NCBI GenBank assembly: GCA_021202525.1
Contig: JAJQCV010000067.1
Coordinates: forward strand, 1 to 52,731
Reading direction: 5' to 3'
DNA: 52,731 nucleotides
From: Akkermansiaceae bacterium
GTDB taxonomy: Bacteria > Verrucomicrobiota > Verrucomicrobiia > Verrucomicrobiales > Akkermansiaceae
In this document: in pieces, positions 27,874 through 39,123 of the stretch
How the letters are laid out: each line of letters begins with the position of its first letter
Position numbering within the stretch: position 1 is the first letter of the stretch
Notes under the pieces: generated by a model
The model's input: only the letters and a program-made list of their open reading frames with translations
The model's database searches: none
Told to the model about the DNA's origin: nothing
Translations under genes and position numbers: made by a program

Positions 27874-28728
27874 ATGAAAATGCGTTTATGTGTAATGTCG
27901 CTCCTTGTTCTCCTGTGCTCTGCTCCCGGATGGGGGAAAACGACAATGATTTCGTTCGGAGAAACTTCGAATACCTATTCCTCTTCCTGGAATTTATCCA
28001 GTGGCACACTGACAAGGGGCAACCGCACAACCGGCAGTTCCATGAAAGCTACGGATGGGACGGCATCCGCAATCCAGGCCACATATACGATGTCCGGCGG
28101 TCTGCTCGGAGGGGTCCAGGCAACCAACAGCAACATGTTCGGCACGGCCACTATCGGGAGCGGCGGTCTAAATATGTGGAAGCAGACTTACGGCTATGAT
28201 CTGGATGCCGCCAAAACCATTCGCGGGTGGAATGAGAACCTGATTCTCAGTTCGGGAGGTGTCGCCGCGCCCGGGAATGTTGACGTCACCGGATTTCAGG
28301 CCAATAGTTCCTATACCATGTCTTCCGTTTTCACCATAAGCGGACTGGCCAATGTAGCCACGTGGGGAACGAACAGCCCGGTGAATCTGACGGGTTCCGG
28401 CATTGACGTCAAGAATGTCTACCTGGCCGGTACCAACGGTCAAGTGGTAGATCTGCTTCACATTGGCAGCGGCAGCCTGGCCACCCTGCTTTCCAGCGGT
28501 ACATTCATGCTGACCTGGCAGTTTGAAACTACTTCTTCTTTCAATCCCAGCTCCTCAATCTCCATGGGCTTTTCCGACAGTCTGCTTTCCGTGGCGGGTA
28601 ATTACGGCGTCTCCGCCCTGGCGTTAAGGGACGGAACGCCCGACCTGGCTGTGCCGGAACCGGCCACCGCTTCCCTGAGCCTTCTTGGGCTGGCAGCCCT
28701 GCTGATGCGCCGCCGCCGTTCCCGCTGA
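27874..28728 (+). CDS. PEP-CTERM sorted secreted protein, function unknown
   Basis: 284 residues. A signal peptide (about 1-21, ending at PGWG) is followed by a Ser/Thr/Gly/Asn-rich, β-type body without recognised catalytic motifs. The tail has VPEPATASL, a Leu/Ala-rich membrane-like stretch, and RRRRSR. Expected fate: export, then processing by an exosortase encoded elsewhere. It has its own gap upstream and converges on the helicase gene. The tail is nearly identical to those at 202 and 42263 while the bodies differ. Confidence 0.9.
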   Translation: MKMRLCVMSLLVLLCSAPGWGKTTMISFGETSNTYSSSWNLSSGTLTRGNRTTGSSMKATDGTASAIQATYTMSGGLLGGVQATNSNMFGTATIGSGGLNMWKQTYGYDLDAAKTIRGWNENLILSSGGVAAPGNVDVTGFQANSSYTMSSVFTISGLANVATWGTNSPVNLTGSGIDVKNVYLAGTNGQVVDLLHIGSGSLATLLSSGTFMLTWQFETTSSFNPSSSISMGFSDSLLSVAGNYGVSALALRDGTPDLAVPEPATASLSLLGLAALLMRRRRSR

Positions 28729-28788
28729 ACCCGTTTCGGTAAAAAGTAGCTCATGGTTTAAAGGCTGCCGGTAAAACGCCCGATGCCT

Positions 28789-30795
28789 TTAATCGTCTTC
28801 CAGAAGCATGCTGCGGAGGGAGTCGAAGAAGTTTTCCGACTCCTCTTCCGTAGCCTCCGCATTCATCAGGTCTTCCCATTTGGAATATTCCATCAGGTGG
28901 GGGGGAATTTCGCTCAGGAAGGAGGAACGCTGGCAGGGCATGCGGTCTCCATAGCGCAGGCGTGTGGAGCAATAGGTCAGCATGAGCCTTTCCTGCGCCC
29001 GTGTGATGCCCACATAAAGCAGGCGGCGTTCTTCGTCGCAGTTGCCGTCTTCCAGCGAGCGCTTGTGCGGCAGGATTCCTTCCTCCAGGCCTACGAGGTA
29101 AACGACGGGGAATTCCAGCCCTTTGGCGGCGTGCATGGTGATCAGGCAGACGCCCGGCTTGTTTTCCACATCGTCGTCGTTGTCCTCCTTGTCCAGGGTA
29201 ACCTGGGCCAGATAGTCCCTCAGGCTTTTTTCCGGCTGCCAGAAATTGCGGAGGGAGGCCTTCACGTCTCCGATGGAAACGAGGCGCTTCTGCGTTTCCG
29301 CCTCCGTTTTGCACAGCCGGGTGACGTAGTCGCTGAATCCCGTTTCCTCAATGAGCTGTTCCATGGCATCTCCAAAGTTGGTTTCCCTGTCCTGGAAAAT
29401 GTCGATGTATTTGGCGATCAGCTCATTGAATTCCTGGATACTGTTGCGGGCACGGGTAGTCAGGGTTTCCAGGAATTCCCCGTCCTGCAGGGCGGCCCAG
29501 ACGCTGTTGCCGTGTTCCCGGCTCCAGTCGATGGCAAGCTGGGCCGTCAGGTCGCTGATGCCGCGGGGGGGAGTGTTGAGGACGCGCAGCAGGTATTCGT
29601 CCGCCTGCGGATTTTCAATCGTCGCCAGGTAGGAGATAAGGTCCTTCACCTCCTTGCGGTCGAAAAAACTCTGCGCTCCCACCATGCGGTAGGGTATTTT
29701 GTGTTCCCGCAGGGTTTGTTCAATAATGCGGCTCTGGGTATTGGCCCGGAACAGGATGGCAAAATCCTCCCAGGGGCGTTCTTCCTGCCTGCGGACGTTT
29801 TCAATGTCCGTGATGATGAATTCCGCCTCTTCCGCATCGCCGGGCATGGAGATGAGGCGTACGGGGTCTCCGCCGCCCTTGTGGGCGCGCAGCGTCTTGT
29901 CCCTGCGGCCCAGGTTGTGCCGTATCAGGGCGTTGGCCGTGTCCAGGATGGGGGCGGTGCAGCGGTAATTTTCCTCCAGCTTGATGACGGAAGGGTTCGG
30001 GAAAAAGCGTTCGAATTCCAGGATATTGCTGATCTGGGCGCCGCGCCATCCGTAAATGGACTGGTCGTCGTCTCCCACCACGCAGACATTGTGGTCCGGT
30101 CCCACCAGGTGGCCGAGAAGGCTCATTTGCAGGCTGTTGGTGTCCTGGAACTCGTCCACGGTGATGTACCGGAAGCGCTGCTGCCAGGCGCCCCGGACAT
30201 CCGCGTGCTCCTTCAGCAGTTTGTCCGCCAGAATCAGCAGGTCGTCAAAGTCCACGGAATTCTGGGCCTGAAGCTCCCGCTGGTAGGAGGCGGCGATGTT
30301 GGCTGTCAGGTTGTCTTCAATGGAGTCGATGCCGAGTCCGTTGTTTTTCATCCGGCTCATGGCGGACAGTACGTCCTTGGGTCCGATTTTTTCCTTGATG
30401 CCGCCGTGGCGGACGATGAGGCGGCGGATCAGGCCGCTCTGCTCGGACCCGCTGTAAATGGTGAAGTTGGTCTTGTAGCCCAGACGGCCTATGTCCTCCC
30501 TCAGGATGCGTACGCACAGGGAGTGGAAGGTGCTGACCATGATTTGGCGCGCCGCCTTCCGGTCCACCATCTGGCCCACGCGCTCCCTCATTTCCAGAGC
30601 GGCCTTGTTCGTGAACGTAACGGCCAGGATGCTTTTCGGGCTGATGCCTTTGTCCACCATATGGGCGATGCGGCAGGTGACGGTGCGCGTTTTTCCCGTG
30701 CCCGCCCCGGCCAGGATCAGGACAGGCCCCTGAAGGGTCTGAACGGCCCGGCGCTGGGCCGCGTTCAGGCTTTCCATGGAAAATGACTTGGCCAT
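28789..30795 (-). CDS. UvrD/Rep/PcrA-type superfamily 1 DNA helicase
   Basis: 668 residues with all SF1A motifs: Q motif (LNAAQRRAV), Walker A AGAGTGKT, motif Ia FTNKAALEM, VDEFQDTN (Walker B), GDDDQSIYGWRGA, EENYRC, and the late TMHAAKGLEFPVVYLVG and ITRAQERL motifs. It unwinds DNA 3' to 5' in repair and replication restart. The sequence is nearest Rep/UvrD; which of the two names fits cannot be settled by eye. The acidic C-terminus is short. It ends next to a convergent PEP-CTERM gene and begins at the fmt stop codon, so both share one transcript. Confidence 0.93.
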   Translation of the reverse strand: MAKSFSMESLNAAQRRAVQTLQGPVLILAGAGTGKTRTVTCRIAHMVDKGISPKSILAVTFTNKAALEMRERVGQMVDRKAARQIMVSTFHSLCVRILREDIGRLGYKTNFTIYSGSEQSGLIRRLIVRHGGIKEKIGPKDVLSAMSRMKNNGLGIDSIEDNLTANIAASYQRELQAQNSVDFDDLLILADKLLKEHADVRGAWQQRFRYITVDEFQDTNSLQMSLLGHLVGPDHNVCVVGDDDQSIYGWRGAQISNILEFERFFPNPSVIKLEENYRCTAPILDTANALIRHNLGRRDKTLRAHKGGGDPVRLISMPGDAEEAEFIITDIENVRRQEERPWEDFAILFRANTQSRIIEQTLREHKIPYRMVGAQSFFDRKEVKDLISYLATIENPQADEYLLRVLNTPPRGISDLTAQLAIDWSREHGNSVWAALQDGEFLETLTTRARNSIQEFNELIAKYIDIFQDRETNFGDAMEQLIEETGFSDYVTRLCKTEAETQKRLVSIGDVKASLRNFWQPEKSLRDYLAQVTLDKEDNDDDVENKPGVCLITMHAAKGLEFPVVYLVGLEEGILPHKRSLEDGNCDEERRLLYVGITRAQERLMLTYCSTRLRYGDRMPCQRSSFLSEIPPHLMEYSKWEDLMNAEATEEESENFFDSLRSMLLEDD

Positions 30796-31740
30796 TTACA
30801 CGTCGAAATGGATGTCTTTCAAATTCGGGTGCCCGGCGATGAGCTGTGCAATGTTCATGCGCGTGCTGCCTTCCAGCTGGACGTCCGTCACCAGCAGGCC
30901 GCCTTCGCCGCAGGCGATCAGCAGTCCCTGTTCCCCGGCGGAAAGCACCTGGCCCGGTTTGCCGGAGGCCTCCGGCACGATGGTGAAGCCGGGGAAGATT
31001 TTCATGTTGCGGATGCGCCCCTTGCGGTTCCAGTAGTTGGTAAAGGTGCCCGGCCAGGGATCGTAGGCCCGGATCATCCGTCCGATTTCCTCGGCGGGAA
31101 CGGTCCAGTCTATCTTGCCGTCCGCCCGCAAAAGCTTGGGCGCGTATGTGGCCAGGATTTCCTGCTGGCGGACGCGTGCGGCCGTTCCCTTTTCAATGGC
31201 ATGGATGACGGGAAGAAGAACGTCCGGGGTCATTTGCGCCAGTTTGTCGTGCAGGCTGCCGCCGGTCTCCGTGCCGTCCAGGGGCATGCTGATCTGGGCG
31301 ATGATGTCTCCGGCGTCCAGTTTTTTAACGATGTGCATGATCGTTACGCCCGTATGGGAATCCCCCGATTTGATGGCGGACTGGATGCAGGCTGCGCCGC
31401 GGTGGCGCGGGAGCAGGGAGGCGTGGGCGTTGATGCAGCCCATGGGGGCCATGTCGATCACTTCCTGGCTTAAAATCTGCCCGTACGCCATGACCACGAT
31501 CAGGTCCGGATTCAGCCTCCTGAGGCCCACCAAGGATTCCGGCGCCTTCAGGGAGGCCGGCTGAAACACGGTGATGCCCGCTTCCCGGGCAATGTTCTTG
31601 ATGGGGGGGGCCGTGAGAACCTGGTGCCTGCCCACCGGCCGGTCGGGCTGCGTGACCAGCCCTACCAGATCCGTGTGCCGGATCAGGCTGCGGAAGGCGG
31701 GAATGGCAATGTCGCCCGTACCCATGAAGACGATGCGCAT
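30796..31740 (-). CDS. fmt: methionyl-tRNA formyltransferase
   Basis: 314 residues from MRIVFMGTGDIAIPAFRSL; a longer open frame upstream is not conserved-looking. Hallmarks are GMGCINAHASLLPRHRGAACIQ (variant of the NxHxSLLPxxRG motif), GVTIMHIVKKLDAGDII and the C-terminal oligonucleotide-binding part. It formylates Met on initiator tRNA, pairing functionally with the tRNA-fMet at 50429. The next gene on the same strand, the helicase, begins right at its end. Transcribed divergently from the glycosyltransferase. Confidence 0.95.
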   Translation of the reverse strand: MRIVFMGTGDIAIPAFRSLIRHTDLVGLVTQPDRPVGRHQVLTAPPIKNIAREAGITVFQPASLKAPESLVGLRRLNPDLIVVMAYGQILSQEVIDMAPMGCINAHASLLPRHRGAACIQSAIKSGDSHTGVTIMHIVKKLDAGDIIAQISMPLDGTETGGSLHDKLAQMTPDVLLPVIHAIEKGTAARVRQQEILATYAPKLLRADGKIDWTVPAEEIGRMIRAYDPWPGTFTNYWNRKGRIRNMKIFPGFTIVPEASGKPGQVLSAGEQGLLIACGEGGLLVTDVQLEGSTRMNIAQLIAGHPNLKDIHFDV

Positions 31741-31927
31741 GGCAGGGAGATTGCCTTGCCGGCCTGCGCAGGTCAATGTTAAATCAGGAGACAGGGAGGG
31801 AATATGGCCGCGGGAACCGGTTTTTTGCGTTATGCCGCGGCGGTGCGCCGTTGTCCGCCTCCCGGAGGCCCGGTTCGTGGGGAAAGAAGTTCTTTCCGAT
31901 TGGGAGGAATATGGTATATGTTTCCCC

Positions 31928-33052
31928 ATGGAGCATGGAAGGCTGCCGCGCATGTTGATCATCACCGCAGGGTATGGAGAGGGGCACAATTCCGCCGCCC
32001 GCGGCGTGCAGGAGGCGATGAAGGGCAGGGCGGAAACGCGCCTTGTCGACTTGTGCGCGGAGGCCATGCCCGCTACATTCCGGATGACCCGCGCGGGATA
32101 CCTCTGGATTATTTCGCGCATGCCCGGCCTCTGGAAGCTGATGTACGACGTGAGTGACCGGCGCAACATGGCGGAAAAGCCGGTCAAGGGCCTGGGCCCG
32201 GTGGAAGGACTGCTGGAACGGCTCCTGCTGGAATGGAAGCCGGACACCGTTGTCTGTACATACATGGTGTATCCCTACATGCTGGATTCCATCGCCGCGC
32301 GTACGGGGCGCACCGTGCCGTATATCACTGTAGTGACGGACTCTTTCGTCATCAACAAGTCGTGGCTGTGTGCGAATTCCCCCATCTTCGCCGTTACGGA
32401 TTCATGGACGCGGGACGTCATGGCGGAAAAGGGGATTGATCCGGAAAGAATCCGTGTGACCGGGTTTCCCGTGAATCCCTGCTTGGCGGTGGTCCGGAAG
32501 CATCCCGTTTGCTGGAAGCCGGGGGAATCGTTCCGCGTTCTTTATTTTGCCCAGCGTTCTTTCCGGCATGCCCGTGAAGAGCTGGAAGCCATGCTGGAGG
32601 CCGATCCCGCCGTGCAGGTAACCTGCATCCTGGGCCGCAAATTCAGGAAGATTTATCCCCATATCCGCGATCTGCGCGCAAAATACGGCAAAAGGCTGAC
32701 CGTGCGCGGCTGGACGCGCCGCGTACCCTCGTACCTGGCTGTGAACCATGTGGTGGTCGGCAAGGCCGGGGGGGCTACGGTGCATGAGGTGCTGGCCGCC
32801 GCGCGTCCCATGCTGGTGAACTTTCTCCTGCCCGGACAGGAAGAGGGAAACGCCCGCCTGCTGGAGACCCTGGGCGGCGGACGCCATGTGCAGGATGCCG
32901 CCGCATTGGCGGAAGCCCTGAAGAACATGATGGCGGACGGAGGCGAGCCATGGAGGCTCATGCATGAAAACCTGCTGAAGGCGGATATGACCGGAGGAAG
33001 CGGAAAGATAGCGGATTTGGCCTTGAATCTGGCGGCGGAACGTACTAACTGA
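31928..33052 (+). CDS. MGDG-synthase-like glycosyltransferase (GT28 type)
   Basis: About 374 residues from ATG 31928; ATG 31952 (MLIITAGYGEGHNSAARG) has a better spaced GAAGG and may be the true start. ITAGYGEGHNSAA is the start of the monogalactosyldiacylglycerol-synthase-type N-domain; the C-terminal half has VTGFPVNP and NHVVVGKAGGATVHEVLAA, the donor-nucleotide loop shared with MurG-like GT-B enzymes. Relatives add sugars to diacylglycerol, so a glycolipid product is likely, but acceptor and donor are not shown. coaX follows 5 bases after the stop. Confidence 0.85.
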   Translation: MEHGRLPRMLIITAGYGEGHNSAARGVQEAMKGRAETRLVDLCAEAMPATFRMTRAGYLWIISRMPGLWKLMYDVSDRRNMAEKPVKGLGPVEGLLERLLLEWKPDTVVCTYMVYPYMLDSIAARTGRTVPYITVVTDSFVINKSWLCANSPIFAVTDSWTRDVMAEKGIDPERIRVTGFPVNPCLAVVRKHPVCWKPGESFRVLYFAQRSFRHAREELEAMLEADPAVQVTCILGRKFRKIYPHIRDLRAKYGKRLTVRGWTRRVPSYLAVNHVVVGKAGGATVHEVLAAARPMLVNFLLPGQEEGNARLLETLGGGRHVQDAAALAEALKNMMADGGEPWRLMHENLLKADMTGGSGKIADLALNLAAERTN

Positions 33053-33057
33053 TTCCC

Positions 33058-33786
33058 GTGACCTATCTGCTGATCGACAACTCCAATACGCGCACCAAAT
33101 TCGTGCTCTCCACCCCGGAGGCCCTGCTGAAAGAGCGGCGCATGATTCCCACCCGGGAAGTGAGCGAGGAACGGCTGGACGACGCCCTCAAGGGACTTCA
33201 CTATGATGCCGCCGTCGTGTGTTCCGTGGTGCCCCGCGTGGCGGATGTTCTGCGGAACTGGCTCACCAGGCCGAGCCATTTTCTTTCCTGCGATTCCCGG
33301 CTGGGCGTGGGCATAGACTATCCTTCCCCGCGCCAGATCGGAGCGGACAGGCTGGCGAACGCCGCCGGGGCCGTGGCCTATTACGGTTATCCGTGCATTG
33401 TGGTTGACTTCGGAACGGCCGTGACTTTTGACGTGATCGGCCCGGAGCGTACTTATCTGGGCGGAGCGATTGCCCCCGGGCTGGCCAGCATGGGGGATTA
33501 CCTGGCGCGCAATACGGCCCTGCTGCCCGCCATCGAACCCCATGAGCCGAAACACGCCATCGGAACAAGCACGGTGGAGGCCATGCATTCCGGCGCCGTG
33601 TACGGCTACCGCGGCATGGTGAAGGAAATTCTGGCGAAGCTGGAAGAGGAAATGGGGACACGTCCCACGGTGGTGGCTACCGGCGGAGATGCCGCCCTGA
33701 TTGCCCGGGGAGTGCCGCGCATCGACCATGTGGACCCGGATATTACTCTGAACGGCCTGCGGATGGTTGCCGGGCTTAATCTTTGA
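33058..33786 (+). CDS. coaX: type III pantothenate kinase
   Basis: 242 residues, starting at GTG. The motifs of the CoaX family are present: LLIDNSNTRTKFVL (phosphate loop, variant of DxGNT), SRLGVGIDYPSPRQIGADRLANA, VVDFGTAVTFDVI, LGGAIAPGL and ATGGDAALI. It phosphorylates pantothenate, the first step to coenzyme A. It sits 5 bases behind the glycosyltransferase and ahead of acpP, whose product needs the CoA-derived prosthetic group. The asparagine replacing the usual glycine in the first loop is the only oddity. Confidence 0.93.
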   Translation: MTYLLIDNSNTRTKFVLSTPEALLKERRMIPTREVSEERLDDALKGLHYDAAVVCSVVPRVADVLRNWLTRPSHFLSCDSRLGVGIDYPSPRQIGADRLANAAGAVAYYGYPCIVVDFGTAVTFDVIGPERTYLGGAIAPGLASMGDYLARNTALLPAIEPHEPKHAIGTSTVEAMHSGAVYGYRGMVKEILAKLEEEMGTRPTVVATGGDAALIARGVPRIDHVDPDITLNGLRMVAGLNL

Positions 33787-33868
33787 AAAGTGGTGCAAGA
33801 GTCTGCTTCAGAAGGGATTTTCCTCCGGGTGGCATGATAGATGACACGTAAAAACTCATAAATAGGTA

Positions 33869-33897
33869 TTGCAAAACCTGCATGCCGCATGTAGTAT
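33869..33897 (+). promoter_or_regulatory. promoter for acpP
   Basis: TTGCAA, a 17-base spacer and TAGTAT, predicting a start near 33904 and a short leader before the ATG at 33922. It is one of the best promoter matches in the window. Confidence 0.6.
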
Positions 33898-33921
33898 CCA
33901 TGAACCTTAACAATAAATATC

Positions 33922-34164
33922 ATGTCTGATAACAGCATCGAAGAAAAAGTAAGAAGTATCATCGTTGACCAACTTGGCGTTGAATCCGATAAAGTGACTG
34001 CTGATGCGAAATTCATCGAGGATCTCGGTGCTGATTCGCTGGATACCGTTGAACTCGTGATGGCTTTCGAAGAAAACTTTGACATCGAAGTGCCTGACGA
34101 AGAAGCGGAAAAACTTCAGTCCGTGGCAGACGTCGTTGCCTACATCGAGAAAGTTCAGGGCTAA
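33922..34164 (+). CDS. acpP: acyl carrier protein
   Basis: 80 residues, acidic. The [16 protein letters not shown] segment contains the serine (in ADSLDT) that receives 4'-phosphopantetheine. It carries growing acyl chains in fatty-acid synthesis in the cytoplasm. It is expressed alone: own promoter, own strong terminator. The fabG gene at 44836 encodes a partner enzyme but is not adjacent. Confidence 0.97.
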   Translation: MSDNSIEEKVRSIIVDQLGVESDKVTADAKFIEDLGADSLDTVELVMAFEENFDIEVPDEEAEKLQSVADVVAYIEKVQG

Positions 34165-34190
34165 GTTGAACTGCTGAAATCCTTTATACA

Positions 34191-34231
34191 AAAAGCGGCT
34201 TCCCTGTAATTCTGCAAGGGAGCCGCTTTTT
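34191..34231 (+). terminator. terminator of acpP
   Basis: GCGGCT-TCCCT pairs with AGGG-AGCCGC (one bulged T) around an 11-base loop and ends in five Ts; a run of As precedes it. Clear intrinsic terminator. Confidence 0.88.
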
Positions 34232-34263
34232 CATGGGATGTCCCCGGTTCCCGCCTTCCTGCC

Positions 34264-34806
34264 ATGAGTGAATTGCCCCCATATTCCCGTGACGACATTC
34301 GCTACGCGGCGGAAATGACCCGCGTGGTGTATGAACCGGACCGCCGCATAGATACGTTCGGCGACACCCGGTTCAATTTCCTCCTGATCTCCGAAGTGAT
34401 GGACGAGATTGACGTAGTGCGCGTACGCAGCGGCTGGGTGGAGGCGGAGAAGCCCAAGATCATACGCCCCTCCATTTACAATGAAGTCAGTACGGAGGGT
34501 TTTTCCGGGGAGGCCAAACGCTTTTTTGACTGGCTGTCCAAAAATGGTCCCGGTTTCCTGACCCTGCTGGAATATGGATTCCGGTTCAAGCGGTCGGAGG
34601 TGCGGGAGGAAATCCTGCATGAACCGCTTGAATCCGTTCGCGGCCGATTGCTGGAGCAGGTGCGCAACGGGGAGGACACGTTCATGGCCCTTGTGGAAGG
34701 GGTGGATGACGCATGGGAGGTCTCCCTCTTGAAATTCACCGTGGAAATGATACAAAAATCCCATGAGATCAACATTTTCGATTTCAAGCGCAAGGGCCTG
34801 CTGTAG
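34264..34806 (+). CDS. conserved-looking cytoplasmic protein, unknown
   Basis: 180 residues, no signal peptide, charged throughout and probably α/β. Recognisable runs include RDDIRYAAEMTRVVYEPDRR, FNFLLISEVMDEID and GFRFKRSEVREEILHEP; I know no family for them. The 3' end overlaps the next gene by 44 bases (next start 34763), implying co-transcription and perhaps coupled translation with the LysM protein and then dtd. Confidence 0.75.
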   Translation: MSELPPYSRDDIRYAAEMTRVVYEPDRRIDTFGDTRFNFLLISEVMDEIDVVRVRSGWVEAEKPKIIRPSIYNEVSTEGFSGEAKRFFDWLSKNGPGFLTLLEYGFRFKRSEVREEILHEPLESVRGRLLEQVRNGEDTFMALVEGVDDAWEVSLLKFTVEMIQKSHEINIFDFKRKGLL

Positions 34807-35539
34807 CCTTCTGGTGGCGGTAGCCTGCGCCCAGGCCGCTTTGGCCGACGGGGAGAATTACTCCCTCTGGCCGCGCCGTCCGGCAGCCCTTGAAGAAGCC
34901 CGCAGGCTGATGGACCGCGGCAGTCTGGCGCAAGCCCTGGAATTGCTCCAGCCCCTGGTGAACCAGGGCGGCGTGGTGGGCCGGGAGGCCAAGGATCTCA
35001 TCGGGGCCCTGCGCATCCGCCAGGTTCTGGACCCCAATGGACCGGATGTGAAGCAATACACCGTCAAAAGGGGAGATTCCTGGATACGCATGGTCAAGAA
35101 ACTGGGATGTTCCCAGGCCATGCTGGTGCATTTGAACGGCCTGATGGACGTTCCTTCCCTTCAACCCGGGGATGTATTCAAATACCGTCCCCTCAACTTC
35201 CATGTGGTGGTCAACGTGCCTGAAAAGGAAGTCTGCCTGTACGACGGGGAAAACTTTGTAAGGGCGTATCCCATTGTGGCCATGAAGGACACGGGGCGCA
35301 AGAACTTTGAGACGACCGTCAAGGATGAACAGGCTTCCTTCTCCATTTACGACAAGCACTATCCCGCGGCGGACAAGACCCTTCTGCTGGCCGCCGGAGG
35401 ATATGTCATCGAGGCCGGAAACGGAGCCCCCCGTTCCCCCGGATTTTATCTGAACCGGCAGGACTGCAATGAACTGGCCATGCTGACAAGGCCGGGTACC
35501 AAGGTAACTATCATCAGGGAGAAGGGAACGGAACAATGA
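34763..35539 (+). CDS. LysM protein with a degenerate L,D-transpeptidase-like domain
   Basis: 258 residues. The signal peptide (1-28, ending QAALA) is encoded partly inside the previous gene. A helical segment (about 38-90) precedes a LysM domain at about 97-143 (YTVKRGDSWIRMVKKLG...LQPGDVF), which binds peptidoglycan. Residues 145-252 follow the YkuD pattern: VVVNVPEKEVCLYDGENFVRAYPI, then a final SPGFYLNRQDCNELAML...GTKVTI. Where active enzymes have HGC-x-R there is PGFYL, with no His or Cys, so catalysis should be lost. It probably works as a cell-wall-binding or scaffold protein. Its last bases overlap dtd (ATGA). Confidence 0.8.
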   Translation: MRSTFSISSARACCSLLVAVACAQAALADGENYSLWPRRPAALEEARRLMDRGSLAQALELLQPLVNQGGVVGREAKDLIGALRIRQVLDPNGPDVKQYTVKRGDSWIRMVKKLGCSQAMLVHLNGLMDVPSLQPGDVFKYRPLNFHVVVNVPEKEVCLYDGENFVRAYPIVAMKDTGRKNFETTVKDEQASFSIYDKHYPAADKTLLLAAGGYVIEAGNGAPRSPGFYLNRQDCNELAMLTRPGTKVTIIREKGTEQ

Positions 35540-35988
35540 GGCTGGTCATCCAGCGGGTGACGGAAGCCGCCGTCCATATCGGGGGAGTCTGTGCGGGCCG
35601 CACGGGCCGCGGGCTGATGATTTTGATAGGCATTGAGGAGGCGGATACGGAAGAGGACGCGCTTTGGCTGGCCAAAAAGGCGGCGGACATGCGCATTTTT
35701 TCCGATGAGGAGGGAAAGATGAACCTTTCCGTGAAGGACATCGGGGGAGGAGCCTTGGTCGTCAGCCAGTTCACGCTGCACGCTTCCACCAAAAAGGGTA
35801 ACAGGCCCTCCTTCATCCGCGCCGCGAGGCCCGACCATGCCGTTCCCCTCTACGAACGGTTCAAGGAGGAACTGGCCGCACTGCTGGAAGGCAGGGTGGA
35901 GAGCGGGGAATTCGGTGCGGACATGCAGATTTCCCTGGTCAATGACGGCCCCGTGACGATCTTTATGGATTCCCGGAACAGGGAGTGA
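35536..35988 (+). CDS. dtd: D-aminoacyl-tRNA deacylase
   Basis: 150 residues, normal length. The two family motifs are present: SQFTLHAS and NDGPVTI (the Gly-Pro pair that excludes L-amino acids). It removes D-amino acids and glycine mischarged onto tRNA. The start ATG overlaps the previous stop (ATGA), so it is translated from the same mRNA as the LysM protein, an unusual partner for a translation-quality enzyme. Confidence 0.95.
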   Translation: MRLVIQRVTEAAVHIGGVCAGRTGRGLMILIGIEEADTEEDALWLAKKAADMRIFSDEEGKMNLSVKDIGGGALVVSQFTLHASTKKGNRPSFIRAARPDHAVPLYERFKEELAALLEGRVESGEFGADMQISLVNDGPVTIFMDSRNRE

Positions 35989-36336
35989 ATCCCCTCCCCT
36001 TGATGAGCATATTGTTCAGAGAGAAGCCTTGCGTCTCATCTGGGGCGGATAGCCGTTAAGACCAGGAGAGCTTGATTCCCGGTCCGCAGACGACTAGAAA
36101 AAGACGCGGTGGATGTCCCGGCTGCCTCTGTATGGCTCTGTCAGTGCGGGGGAGGGGAAGGGTTTCCTGCCTTTCCGGTTGAAGGCGGCATACAGTGGGG
36201 CGGGATAATTGAATACTATTCTCAGTAACCGTCATTGCTGAAAGACGGCGGAGTTTCAAAAGGGTTTTTAAAAGAACAGGGGCTGTTCCGCTTTTGGCAG
36301 AACAGCCCCTTGATGGGGATTTTGCTGAAAGCCCTC
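35989..36336. other. gene-free gap of 348 bases
   Basis: Between the convergent dtd and sdhB genes. Apart from the sdh terminator near its right end, I see no gene, promoter or repeat. A minus-strand frame of 67 codons (36056-36259) shows nothing protein-like. Confidence 0.5.
36270..36309 (-). terminator. terminator of the sdhCAB operon
   Basis: On the minus strand GGGGCTGTTC-TGCCAAAAGCG-GAACAGCCCC is a perfect 10-pair stem, followed by TGTTCTTTT. It lies 27 bases past the sdhB stop. Confidence 0.75.
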
Positions 36337-37104
36337 TTAGTAGCAGAGGCCTTCCTTGGCGTTGGCGCGGATGAAGTCGCGATTGAGGCGGGCAATGTTG
36401 TCCACGCTCACGCCCTTCGGGCAGGCCGCTTCACATTCATACTGGTTCGTGCAGTTGCCGAAGCCTTCCGCTTCCATCTGCTTCATCATGGCCAGGACGC
36501 GCTTGGTGCGTTCCGGCTGGCCCTGGGGCAGAAGGTTGAGGTGGGCGATCTTGGCGGAGGTGAACAGCATGGCGGAGGCGTTCTTGCAGGAAGCCACGCA
36601 GGCGCCGCAGCCGATGCAGGCGGCGGCGTCGAAGGCGGCTTCCGCCTTCACCTTTTCCACGGCGATGTTGTTGGCATTCGGGGCCGCTCCGGTGCGCACG
36701 TCGATGTAGCCGCCGGCGGCAATGATGCGGTCCAGGGCGGAACGGTCCACCATCAGGTCCCGCAGGATCGGGAAAGCCTTCGCGCGGAAGGGCTCGATCC
36801 AGACGGTATCGCCGTCCTTGAACTTGCGCATGTGAAGCTGGCAGGTGGTTACCTGGCGTTCCGGCCCGTGGGGGATGCCGTTGATTGTCAGGGAGCACAT
36901 GCCGCAGATGCCTTCCCGGCAGTCGTGGTCAAAGTGGATGGGCTCCTTGCCTTCCTTCACCAGACCTTCGTTGACGATGTCCAGCATCTCCAGGAAGGAG
37001 GCGTCCACCGGGATGTCCTTGGCGGCGTAAGTCTCAATGCGGCCCTTGGCATCCTTGTTTTCCTGGCGCCAGACCTTGAGGGTGAGATTGATTGTTTTAG
37101 CCAT
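36337..37104 (-). CDS. sdhB: succinate dehydrogenase/fumarate reductase iron-sulfur subunit
   Basis: 255 residues. The 2Fe-2S motif is [10 protein letters not shown], the next cluster [11 protein letters not shown], and the last set CEAACP with the downstream Cys in the same region. It passes electrons between the flavoprotein and the quinone site in the membrane subunit. It is the third gene of sdhCAB, 40 bases after sdhA. Confidence 0.95.
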   Translation of the reverse strand: MAKTINLTLKVWRQENKDAKGRIETYAAKDIPVDASFLEMLDIVNEGLVKEGKEPIHFDHDCREGICGMCSLTINGIPHGPERQVTTCQLHMRKFKDGDTVWIEPFRAKAFPILRDLMVDRSALDRIIAAGGYIDVRTGAAPNANNIAVEKVKAEAAFDAAACIGCGACVASCKNASAMLFTSAKIAHLNLLPQGQPERTKRVLAMMKQMEAEGFGNCTNQYECEAACPKGVSVDNIARLNRDFIRANAKEGLCY

Positions 37105-37144
37105 GTGATAATCTTTCTTTTAAGTGTTAATGTAGTGGCTATTG

Positions 37145-39103
<1,959 letters not shown>

Positions 39104-39123
39104 GTCTTTGCAGTGAGTTGAGG

